From positions 67,616 through 131,615 of the forward strand of contig CAZHAK010000007.1 in the NCBI GenBank assembly GCA_964530625.1: a stretch of 64,000 nucleotides of DNA. Direction: 5' to 3'. This document shows, one piece after another, positions 1-8,700 of this stretch (position 1 is its first letter; the number at the start of each line of letters is the position of its first letter). The notes beneath the pieces were generated by a model that worked only from the letters and a program-made list of their open reading frames with translations, did no database searches and had not been told where the DNA came from. Both the position numbers and the translations under genes were made by a program. The DNA comes from JABWCQ01 sp964530625. Its GTDB lineage: Bacteria; Electryoneota; RPQS01.

Positions 1-114
1 CTCGGCCAATCTTGAATTCAACATGTTCTTCTTCACGGGTCGCGCTTGAGGCGCGACTGCTATGACAAAACATGCGACTATTACTAATAACAACTGATAC
101 GTTCGTAGCATCAT
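1..114 (-). CDS. Secreted protein of unknown function, 5' end only
   Basis: Reading leftwards from ATG at 114 (or the adjacent ATG at 111), 38 codons stay open to the window edge. The peptide begins MMLRTYQLLLVIVACFVIAV and continues APQARPVKKNML. This is a charged start, a long hydrophobic core and small residues near a likely cleavage site, as in a Sec signal peptide. A purine-rich AGGTGAA lies just upstream of the ATG. The gene lies 16 bases downstream of the sulfurtransferase stop on the same strand, so it may be the third gene of that transcript. Too little is present to assign a family. The open frame with a start, signal peptide and ribosome site is seen; export is inferred. Confidence 0.6.
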   Translation of the reverse strand, partial: MMLRTYQLLLVIVACFVIAVAPQARPVKKNMLNSRLAE

Positions 115-130
115 TTCACCTGCTCTAAGT

Positions 131-970
131 TTAGTCAACCCCGGCGTTCGAATGCAGTTCAATCCACTCGCTCCATGAACCCGGATATAGTTTCAAATCT
201 GTGTAGCCGGCTTGATCCATTGCCCATAACAATTGGCAAGCCGTCACACCCGACCCGCAGTAGGCCGTGACGGCTTGCTGATCATGCACACCTAATCTTT
301 CGAAAGCCTCACGCAATTCAGTCTTGCTCTTCAGTTGCGGAGGATCGCCCGTCATAAGCTCCGAAAGCGGCATGTTGCTCGCGCCTTCAATGTGCCCTGC
401 GCGTTTGTCAAGCGGCTCGATCTCGCCTTGATAACGTTCTGAGGCACGTGCGTCAAGTACGGCTTCTCCGGCTGCGATACTTTGCGCAACAGCACGGGCA
501 TCCACCATCAACTCTTCCCGCAGTCGAATCTCAAACGGAGCCACGGAAGAAACTGCTTTCTCTGCAGTCTCGACTGCGCGTCCTTCCGCCTTCCACTTGG
601 CAAATCCCCCATCCAGCACGGCCACGTCATCAACGCCAATCCACCGAAGCAGCCACCACAGCCGCGCGGCCAGCTTAAAGCCCTTTGCTTCCGTACAAAT
701 AACGCGCCTGCCCTGCCCAATTCCCTTGCGAGCAAGTCGCTTAACAAGCTCTTCAGGAGTCGGGAGTGGATGACGGCCCTTGGAAAAATCTCCGACTTCC
801 GACAGATCCAAATCCACATCCACAAACACCGCGTTTGGAATGTGGCCCTCCAAATAGCTTGCGTACGCCGCCTTTGGATCCATGTGAACCCAGCGTATAT
901 CGGCAATCACAATCCCGGGATCATTGATGTACTCGGCCAGCCAGTCCGTCGTCACAATCTGTGTCGTCAA
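131..970 (-). CDS. sseA: 3-mercaptopyruvate/thiosulfate sulfurtransferase, two rhodanese domains
   Basis: This is a 279-residue cytoplasmic sulfurtransferase. It transfers sulfane sulfur from 3-mercaptopyruvate or thiosulfate to a thiol acceptor through a cysteine persulfide. An N-terminal non-catalytic rhodanese domain (about residues 1-140, with DIRW and EGHIPNAVFVD) is followed by a catalytic one (about 155-279). The active-site loop is CGSGVTAC with Cys238. The CGSGVT loop is typical of mercaptopyruvate-type enzymes, whereas CRKGVT is typical of thiosulfate-type. The frame stays open to 1312, but upstream of 970 it only shadows the beta-helix gene. The chosen start is TTG at 970 (LTTQIVTTDW), because the family begins there and the TTG overlaps the TGA stop of the upstream gene. 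No strong ribosome site is visible, so translation is probably coupled. The symbol is by family resemblance. Confidence 0.88.
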   Translation of the reverse strand: MTTQIVTTDWLAEYINDPGIVIADIRWVHMDPKAAYASYLEGHIPNAVFVDVDLDLSEVGDFSKGRHPLPTPEELVKRLARKGIGQGRRVICTEAKGFKLAARLWWLLRWIGVDDVAVLDGGFAKWKAEGRAVETAEKAVSSVAPFEIRLREELMVDARAVAQSIAAGEAVLDARASERYQGEIEPLDKRAGHIEGASNMPLSELMTGDPPQLKSKTELREAFERLGVHDQQAVTAYCGSGVTACQLLWAMDQAGYTDLKLYPGSWSEWIELHSNAGVD

Positions 971-3900
971 GGCTGCGGCTCTGCCAATACTTGAAAGAAT
1001 CCCTTCACCGGGTGAACCGGGCCAATAAACTGAAAAACTGTAAAGGTGTCCGTCGTTATCACGACGGTCGAGAGAAAACTCCCGCTCATGCTCGAGTCCG
1101 TCTTGACTGTAAACAGAGCCGGAACATTGTAGCTCCAATGCAGCCACACGCTGTCCGAATTCGCGCGAATCATCAAGTCCTCGATCGGCGCAAGCGGTTC
1201 GCCAAGCTGCGGACCGTGATACCCCTGATCGGGTCTGGATATGTCTGCGATGAAATCGATGCGAGTCGTTCCTTCCGGAGCAATCAACAGCGTGTCCCCG
1301 GCATTCACACACGGAGATTGCACGCTATCTCCCGTCGAAAGCTGCGCCAAATAGAATCCGTGACCCGATCCGCTCACCCACTGGGGATCCAATTGAATGT
1401 TGTAGTAGCGGTCACACGGATCACTGTTCGAGTTCAAGCTGTCCAATATGCCAATACTCGCCGGCCCCTGATTAGGGGTGTCCGCAAAGAATGCGAAATT
1501 CGCGGAGTCATTCTGCGCCACGCAATTGTAGCGTACGACAGACGTCGATGTCACGAAGAAAAACATCCCGTCGCCGTGATTCTTGGCGATGATATTGTTC
1601 TTCACCTGCGGGGAGCCAAAACGAATGTAAACTCCCGCGCCATCCACTCCACTGTTTCCTGAAATCGTGTTGAACTGGAGCGTTGCGCTCGCGCTGCCCA
1701 CCCATATCGCGCCGCCCGCAGGTGCGCTGTTATTCAAAAGCAAATTATTCCTGACAAGCGTGGGTGACGTGTCCAAATGAATTCCGCCCCCTGTTGCAGA
1801 AGCGGAATTCCCTTCAATCCTGCTATTCAAAATCTGCCCGGTCGCACTCTTTGCCAAAAGTGCCCCGCCTGCCTTCGCAGATCCGCCTGCCATCACGCAA
1901 TCGTCAATAATCGGATTGGAGTTCGTTGCCGCACAAACTATTCCGCCCGAGTCGGCAGAACTGCTTGAGAGAAAACATTCCGTAAATACTGGCGAAGACT
2001 GTGTCAGATAAACCGCGCCGCCCTGCAACGCTTTGTGCCGCGAGATCGAGCAATGAACGAACGACGGTGAAACACCGCTTAGCCAAATCGCTCCGCCCTG
2101 TGTCCGTGAAGTTGTCAGGGCCCACGAGTCACTCCAACCGACATAGTCAAAAGCGCTCGCTCCGGCGCTACCGCTCATGGTAATCCCACGCCAGCGACCC
2201 GGATTGCTCACGGTGTCTGTAGCAAACAAAATAGAATCTGAAACGTTTCCTATCGCAGTTACAACCCCCTTAACATCCATGCCGCATGGACCACAGAACA
2301 ATAACGTGGTTCCCGCCGCAATCGTCAAATCTTCCCCCGTATTCACGACGATATCCGCGAAGACTTTCACGGTATCGGGTCCAAGAGTACCTGATTGCGG
2401 TCCGAAAATTCCTACTGGCGAAACTCCAAACGCACTCTCAATCGCGCCCATATCCGGCAAGCTTAAGAGTGGCAGAGGTCTATTCTCCCCGACAATGTCT
2501 TGTGCCAAGGTGTTCCAATTCCCCGAACCTATGGCAGAGCTGTTCGCACTCAAACTCCAGTCACCGTTTGCCGTATCAGCAAACATCGGATCTGAAAATA
2601 CATTCAAGAATGTGTCACAGGAATCGCCGTTCATGTTTTGAGCCACCGGAACCCCGATAAACTCAGGACCCTGCGCAGCATCGTTCTCCAAATAACCTAT
2701 TGTTCCCCTTAAAAGTGAATACGCAATCCGCGAATTCTTAGACGCACCAAAATACACATTATTGCTCGTCGACTCCGCGATGATGGAATTCTCAATATCT
2801 GCAACGGTGGATTCAAGTCGCAACCCGCCATTAATGCTGCCGCCGATCGTGCAATGCCTGAGCGCAATCTTACTGCTATTGGCCGTCGCAAGCCCGCCTC
2901 CCAACGCCAACGATTTATTCTTCGTAATCAGGCAGTTCGTGGCCGAAAGTGTGCTCTGATTCGTCGAAATCCCGCCGCCGTTCAAAGTCGAAGTATTCTT
3001 CAATATCTCGCATGAGTTAAACACCGCATCCGCAGTTTCCCACAGATGCACACCGCCGCCCTCGTCACTGGCTTGGTTCCAGCGAACCCGACATCCGTTT
3101 AACGTCGGCTGTGATTGTCGAATGGAGAGGCCGCCGCCGTTGCCCAGACTTGTGTTGCTGTCAAAATCACAATTTGTAAAGATCGGGTGCGCATTGTTTC
3201 GCAAGAACACACCACCTCCGTAAAGCCCTGCCGTGTTCTGCTTCACCACACAATTATTAAATGTCGGTGCGCCGTCTAACGTGACCCAGATTCCCGCGCC
3301 TTCGCCGACGCAGATATTGCCGCGCACTTCACACTCTTCAAACAGCCCGTTAGAGGTCGCTCGGTAGCTGTGAATCCCTCCGCCGTCATCTGCTGACGTA
3401 TTCATCAAGACCTTGCACCGCAGCATATGCGGAGAGGATTCCCAAATGTAAACTCCGCCTCCGTCAAACTCAATAGTGTAGTTCCGCTCGATCAAACAAT
3501 CGTAAATCAGAGGAGAAGAATTCTCACAAACAATGCCACCCCCATGACCGCGTCCCTGATTGGCTCGCATCGTCGAACTGTCAATCCGCCCTGTGGAATT
3601 TTTAAACACCAACCCTCCGCCGTTTATTCTTGCAAAATTGCTGTCAAACAAACAATGAGACAGTTGTGGTGAACCTCCGCGCAAATAAGCCCCGCCGCCG
3701 CTGCCGGAACTTGCGCTATTTTTGAAGAATCGCGAATACGTAACCACGCTGCCAATGGTATTATTTAGGAACAGCCCCGCGCCTTCGGCACGAGATACAT
3801 TCCGTTCAAAGAAGCAGGAATCCATCCACAGAGTTGAGGATGTCACATACACTGCCCCACCGGCGACTTCCGCGCGATTTCTCCTGAAACTCGTGTGTTC

Positions 3901-4353
3901 AACTCGCAGAACGGATCCCCCACCAACATAAATTGCTCCACCTAAACTATCCGGACCCGTTGGACCGGGAGCCAGCGAATTCTCAAACACCGCATAGCGC
4001 ACGAAGCTCGAGTCATTGGCGTTAATTAAACTCAACCCACGCCACTTGGAAGGATTCAGAAGCGTGTCGGTCGTAAAAACTGCCGAGTCCCCTAGCGTTC
4101 CACTCACGGCAAGATAGCCATTGACAGTCAGCGAAAAAGCGCCCGCAAAATATATTCTGACCCCTGAGCCAACCAGCAGACTATCGCTTGCGGCAACACT
4201 GAGATTTCCTTGAACAACATAAGGACTTCCGGCACTCGTCCAACTTCCGCTGACAGGACCCGACACCACAAAGGTCGTATCCGCCCGCGCAGCCAGCACG
4301 CTGACCAAGAAACTCAGCGTCCAAAAAGTGAATGGTTTACCCGGGAATCTCAT
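967..4353 (-). CDS. Large secreted right-handed beta-helix protein, two-module
   Basis: This 1128-residue protein starts with a signal peptide (MRFPGKPFTFWTLSFLVSVL, cleavage near AARA). It is built of short repeats with GGG-I/V-Y, S-S-P and N-C-x-F-x-x-N motifs, typical of parallel beta-helix (NosD/polymorphic membrane protein-like) folds. There are two modules. Each opens with a capping segment of the pattern V-SG-W/L, then G-x-L-x-V/I, AGT-F-G, V-x-G and RWRG. The second begins near residue 650 (about position 2400). The last 75 residues (LAPIEDLMIRANSDSVWLHW onwards) look like an Ig/FN3-type beta-sandwich. The location is extracellular or cell surface. Such folds often bind or cleave polysaccharides, but no catalytic signature is recognised. 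It is a paralog of the protein at 32798-36517. Its TGA stop overlaps the TTG start of the sulfurtransferase. Confidence 0.85.
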   Translation of the reverse strand: MRFPGKPFTFWTLSFLVSVLAARADTTFVVSGPVSGSWTSAGSPYVVQGNLSVAASDSLLVGSGVRIYFAGAFSLTVNGYLAVSGTLGDSAVFTTDTLLNPSKWRGLSLINANDSSFVRYAVFENSLAPGPTGPDSLGGAIYVGGGSVLRVEHTSFRRNRAEVAGGAVYVTSSTLWMDSCFFERNVSRAEGAGLFLNNTIGSVVTYSRFFKNSASSGSGGGAYLRGGSPQLSHCLFDSNFARINGGGLVFKNSTGRIDSSTMRANQGRGHGGGIVCENSSPLIYDCLIERNYTIEFDGGGVYIWESSPHMLRCKVLMNTSADDGGGIHSYRATSNGLFEECEVRGNICVGEGAGIWVTLDGAPTFNNCVVKQNTAGLYGGGVFLRNNAHPIFTNCDFDSNTSLGNGGGLSIRQSQPTLNGCRVRWNQASDEGGGVHLWETADAVFNSCEILKNTSTLNGGGISTNQSTLSATNCLITKNKSLALGGGLATANSSKIALRHCTIGGSINGGLRLESTVADIENSIIAESTSNNVYFGASKNSRIAYSLLRGTIGYLENDAAQGPEFIGVPVAQNMNGDSCDTFLNVFSDPMFADTANGDWSLSANSSAIGSGNWNTLAQDIVGENRPLPLLSLPDMGAIESAFGVSPVGIFGPQSGTLGPDTVKVFADIVVNTGEDLTIAAGTTLLFCGPCGMDVKGVVTAIGNVSDSILFATDTVSNPGRWRGITMSGSAGASAFDYVGWSDSWALTTSRTQGGAIWLSGVSPSFVHCSISRHKALQGGAVYLTQSSPVFTECFLSSSSADSGGIVCAATNSNPIIDDCVMAGGSAKAGGALLAKSATGQILNSRIEGNSASATGGGIHLDTSPTLVRNNLLLNNSAPAGGAIWVGSASATLQFNTISGNSGVDGAGVYIRFGSPQVKNNIIAKNHGDGMFFFVTSTSVVRYNCVAQNDSANFAFFADTPNQGPASIGILDSLNSNSDPCDRYYNIQLDPQWVSGSGHGFYLAQLSTGDSVQSPCVNAGDTLLIAPEGTTRIDFIADISRPDQGYHGPQLGEPLAPIEDLMIRANSDSVWLHWSYNVPALFTVKTDSSMSGSFLSTVVITTDTFTVFQFIGPVHPVKGFFQVLAEPQP

Positions 4354-4839
4354 GCTCTTTCAAGAAGTCTTTTTTGTCAATTATGTCGCCCCACGGGCGT
4401 TCCTTTCTATCCTTACAATTTGCAACGGATTCCTGCTGAAAGCAAGGAAGTCTCGTAAAGATTTTTTGCAGACAGATAATGTATCTGATACCCAAATCAA
4501 TAAAAATCAATGAATAATAACCACAAGGGGCAGCAGAGTTCTTACATTTATAGAAATCCGAGGCAGATACCTAAATAGATGATTTTCGGCAACAAGGAGA
4601 GGCATCGACCCGCAAACCGAGAGAGGCAGGTGTGTAACCCAGTCAATGTTTTTCTCAACTTTCTGTTAAAACATCAGATAACCTGAACTAATGCTGGTAA
4701 GAAACGTGTCGCAAATGTGATTTAAGTTACTGAGATAGATTGCATAGCAGTCTCTAACGTGCTATAATCTACCGTAATACACCCAGAAGTTACTCTCTTC
4801 GGGGTGAGAATAGATGAATTTTGTGTGAAGGAGACACAC
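4354..4839. other. Divergent intergenic region
   Basis: 486 bases separate the beta-helix gene (leftwards) from the subtilase operon (rightwards). The region is AT-rich and has no credible coding frame. The only element I can support is a sigma70-like promoter reading right, listed separately. A promoter for the leftward gene must also lie here, but no convincing hexamer pair stands out. Confidence 0.6.
4740..4768 (+). promoter_or_regulatory. Sigma70-like promoter of the small-protein/subtilase operon
   Basis: A perfect TATAAT (4763-4768) lies 17 bases after TTGCAT (4740-4745), a weak match to the -35 hexamer. The -10 box is 71 bases upstream of the ATG at 4840, leaving room for a short leader. 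It is the best promoter match noticed in the window. The assignment is from sequence alone. Confidence 0.55.
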
Positions 4840-5223
4840 ATGCGATGGATGTTTATGCTTGCAATGGTTTCGATGATTGCGATTTCTGCCTTTGCGGAGG
4901 AAGAAAAATCAATCGAGGCATTGCCCACGGACGCCCAAGTTCTGGATCAACAGATGCGTGATTTGTTGATGGAAAGGGAAGCGGTACTGACCCAAATGGC
5001 CGAGGACATGAAGACCGCACCCTTAGACGAGCGTACAGCACGCGACGCTGAGTACGCGGATATGCAAACTCAATACGAGATTCAATTGCTGGAGATGATG
5101 GTCGAGTATTATGAAGTGACTGGAAATGAGCAATTGCGACTTCGTGCCGAAGCAAACCTTGCACAAATGTTGGCGCCCGCTGCAACAGGAACGCCGGAAG
5201 CCGTGAATGGGGAGGGACGCTAA
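4840..5223 (+). CDS. Small secreted alpha-helical protein, first gene of the subtilase operon
   Basis: This 127-residue protein has a signal peptide (MRWMFMLAMVSMIAISAFA, then EEEKS). The mature part is acidic, rich in Glu, Gln, Ala and Met, and predicted to be almost all helix, probably coiled coil. No family is recognised. The frame extends upstream to 4804, but ATG at 4840 is chosen because AAGGAG (4828-4833) sits six bases before it and it gives a clean signal peptide. It lies 1 base before the next gene, whose product shares an E-x-x-LLE-x-x-xYY-x-x-x-GN-x-x-x-x-R-like helical segment. The two look like divergent paralogs. Co-transcription with the 1395-residue subtilase suggests a role as periplasmic partner, chaperone or inhibitor. 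That role is inference. Confidence 0.75.
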   Translation: MRWMFMLAMVSMIAISAFAEEEKSIEALPTDAQVLDQQMRDLLMEREAVLTQMAEDMKTAPLDERTARDAEYADMQTQYEIQLLEMMVEYYEVTGNEQLRLRAEANLAQMLAPAATGTPEAVNGEGR

Positions 5224-5224
5224 A

Positions 5225-5707
5225 ATGAAAAAGATTACTTTGATTATTCTTCTCGCCTTGCCTTTGGCTCTTTGGGCAAATCAACCTGTCCAAAAAGGTG
5301 AGCGCTACGACGACGCGGTGATCGTAGACAAAGCTCCGACCGGAAGCTCAACCGAAGCTCGTGTTGACGACTTGGCGGGCGAACCAGTCACGACTATTCT
5401 GCAGCCCGAGTTTCAAGAGCTTGAAGACCGCTACGCGGAACAGTTGAACCAACTCCGTGCGCAAATTGAGCTGGCCGCGCCGGATCAGCAGGAAGCACTC
5501 GAACTTCAAGCCGTTGCGCTAAAGCAAGAACTTGAAGGGGCCAGACTTGAAACCGTGTTAAACTATGTTCGCGCACAGGGCAACACTGACGCAGAAAAGC
5601 GCGTGCTGGAAGCGATTCACAACTATCAGAATCCGACCCCGGTACAGAGAGTGAGCGTTGAACGCGATCCGAAAACCGGTGCTGAGAAGAAGGGAGTTTC
5701 GCGATGA
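5225..5707 (+). CDS. Small secreted alpha-helical protein, second gene of the subtilase operon
   Basis: This 160-residue protein has a signal peptide (MKKITLIILLALPLALWA, then NQPVQK). A linker of about 50 residues leads into a long helical segment (about residues 55-130, Glu/Gln/Leu/Ala rich, coiled-coil like). The tail is basic and ends KTGAEKKGVSR. The start at 5225 has GGAGG at 5211-5215, nine bases upstream. An earlier in-frame codon at 5207 is rejected because it would precede the signal peptide and overlap the previous gene. Its stop overlaps the next start (ATGA), so translation with the subtilase is probably coupled. The helical part resembles the preceding protein (L-E-x-x-L-x-Y-x-x-x-x-GN). 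No family is recognised. A role in folding, export or control of the protease is inferred. Confidence 0.75.
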   Translation: MKKITLIILLALPLALWANQPVQKGERYDDAVIVDKAPTGSSTEARVDDLAGEPVTTILQPEFQELEDRYAEQLNQLRAQIELAAPDQQEALELQAVALKQELEGARLETVLNYVRAQGNTDAEKRVLEAIHNYQNPTPVQRVSVERDPKTGAEKKGVSR

Positions 5708-8700
5708 ATAGGCTTTTTCTCTTTCTAGCGATACTTCTTATCACCGTCAGCGCGAATGCCGCAACTGATTCGCAATCGGAGTTTGTGCGCGATGCTCAAA
5801 ATGAATGGGTGCCCGAGCCCCCGACACGAGATTTCTCAAAGCGCATTGTCTTTGACAAATATGTGTGGGAAGAAGGAGTTGACCCCAAAGCACGCTTCCT
5901 CAATTTGCTCATGGTGAAGTTCTTCGATGAAGACACTGTGCGCCTGCGTGACGGCCAGTTGACTTCGTTGACGGGACGCGATATTTCTTTTACGAAATCC
6001 TTTCTTGCCCGCCATCCCGAAATCTCGCCCCGCGTGATTATATGGAACAAAACTGAAGAAAAATACATGGCAAATCTCGCCCGCATCGAGAAGAAGTCGG
6101 GCTGGGATTTGGTTGACCTTTTCAGCTTCTATTGCTTCGAATTGCCGGAAGCACCCGCTGACGCGCAAGCGTTGATCAGCGAGATTCTCGATGCTCCCGA
6201 GGTCGAAACCGCTTATTACGAGCCGATTCCCGTGGATTTCTTGTGTCAAGATCTCGGGAACACGACACCAAACTTCCGCCCCAACCAAACATATCACGAT
6301 GCTGCCCCTGTTGGTGTCGACTTAGATTGGGTGTGGGCAGAACATATTGATGATGTCGTGGACGGACCCGGCACAGGTCGTTGGACTGGAATCTTTGAGC
6401 GCGGACTCCAAACCACACACGAAGACTTCACCTTAGCTGAAGTGGCCACAGCTGGCACGCCTGATTCAGACAACGATCACGGAACGGCTGTGACAGGGTT
6501 GCTGGGCGCCTGCGATGATAATGGGGTTGGTTGTATTGGTTTTATGGCCGATCAGAGAATGAGGCTCTATCAACGGAATTCAGGCTCTTACGGTTCCACG
6601 GCTGATATTTACAATCTAGCCAATGGGCAACTGGTTTCTGGTGAAGTCACGAACTCATCATGGGGCTACACGGCAAATCCACTCCCTCCGGGACAAACAT
6701 GTCCTTGCAATCCAGGTCAAAACGGCTCAGTACCCATTGAGTATTCAGCAAGTGTTAAGGCAGAAGTTCAGGCGGGCGTTGCAGATGGTATTCACTACTT
6801 TCTGTCCGCAGGGAATGGATGCACGAACCTTGATGACGCGACTTTTGGAACAACCTTCAGAAATTCCACAGACACAGGATCAAACTACGTCTCCGCAATC
6901 CAGTCTGCGGCTGGCCACAATGCATCCTGCTTTACGTGCTTTGGCGAGCGCTGTGACCTGAACGCATGGGGCGATGGGAGTTTTACGCTGGGCTATAATT
7001 CCGACGGTACTCCGTTTGTACCGGCATCCCAGGACGAGTGGTACACGAACGGATTCAATGGAACATCGAACGCCTCCCCGACCGTTGCCGGCTGTGCAGG
7101 CGTCATTCACAACGTGGTCAACTATTATACCGGATCGACGCTGTCCACTTCGTTGATGCGAAACTATCTCAATAACTACGGTACCGCACCAGGCACGACT
7201 CCGGGGAATATCGGTGTCATGCCGAATCTCTTCGGAATCATGTCGGCTAACCTGAATCCCGATTTCCGCACTGGTTGGACCTGGTATATGGTGCCGAGAA
7301 GTACAGGAGGTGCGACAGCGGACAACTGTCTTATCACCGCGAACTTAAGCCCCGACCCGTCACTTACCTATTGGAATGCCGCTGCGGAGAACGAAGCGGT
7401 TATCGGCTGGGGAACTCCGGCGGCGTACAGAATTTATTTAGACGACGTGTGGGAAATCGGCTGGGTGGACGGAAACGACACTTTGCATGCGCAAGAAAGA
7501 ACTTACGGCATTAATGCTAGTACTACCGTTCGCGGTGGTCGCCACTTTGTTCGCCTGACCGTTGATCCACTTGATCAAGTTGATGAATGGGTTGAAACCG
7601 ACAATAGCGAACACAATCAATGGGTCTGGAACCCCCGCCAATTTACGAACGGCCAGATCCTAACCTTGTCTTCGCCTCCGATAAAGTATGCTACAGACCA
7701 GCTCTCCGAGGGTTTCTCATATCCCAATGTGGATGGCTATGGTGGCGAAAACTTTCAATTCGATGGATACTGGGATATCATGATGGTGATGGCCCAATCT
7801 TCAACTGCAGATTACGACGCACGTATCTACAGCGAAGATGTCACCTCGACAAACGGATTTGACGACACCGAAGCCTCCTCTGCGTACGTTTCGTTCAGCG
7901 ATTTCGTAGGCGTCAACAACAATGTCGCCGGTCAGTCTCAAGAATTGATTGCCGCTGTGCTTAATTATGACGGTGAATCTTCACAGCATCGTGTGGAGTG
8001 CGGAACTTCCACAATCCTTAGCCCCAGCACGCCCGGCATCGGCCGCACCTCCTATGGCTCGCATAGCTTAACGTCCACGGAGCTCTTTGATGTCTGGGAA
8101 TTCTATGTTAACGAACTTGTTCCTTACAACATTGAAGTTGACGTCACCTCCGGAAGCGCAAACGTTGTCGTTTCTATTTACGGACCGGACGACACCTTCT
8201 TCAGCAGAGGCAACTTCAATGCGCAGTCAAACTCCGGCGGTGCGGGCGAAGACGAAATGATCTCCTGCTGGACACCCAACGCCATAGGCTGGCACGCCAT
8301 CGTCGTGCACAAGCATAACTACCTCGATTGGGATGAAACGGCTAACTTCAATCTTTACGTAGGTAAAGCAGGATTTGACTTCGTTCACACTTTAGGTACG
8401 GGTTGGTCGCACAGTTTGGTTGTAAGACAGGTTGCTGGTGGGCAGCCTGCAGTTCTGCCTGCATCTTTGACGGGCAACATTGCGACGAACTATGTCAACA
8501 TCATGGCTTTGAATCAAGGCTGTACTGCCGCTGTTGCGTCTTTGGATGACCGCGTCTTTCGTGACGGACCGGCCGTTGGAACCTTTGCCAACTGGAACGG
8601 GGCAATTGTGCCGGGAGGCATGGCCTTCGGTTCAAATCGCAATATCGGCACTGTCCCCGGTGGCCGTCACCAAATCGGCAACGTCATTGATATTCTTAAT

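Noticed and set aside
508..906. Antisense and alternate-frame reading frames inside the sulfurtransferase and beta-helix genes
   Set aside because: Low-complexity shadows with no start signals; the real genes have clear family motifs.
971..1312. N-terminal extension of the sulfurtransferase frame
   Set aside because: It is an alternate frame of the beta-helix gene, rich in Arg and Ser, with no rhodanese similarity.
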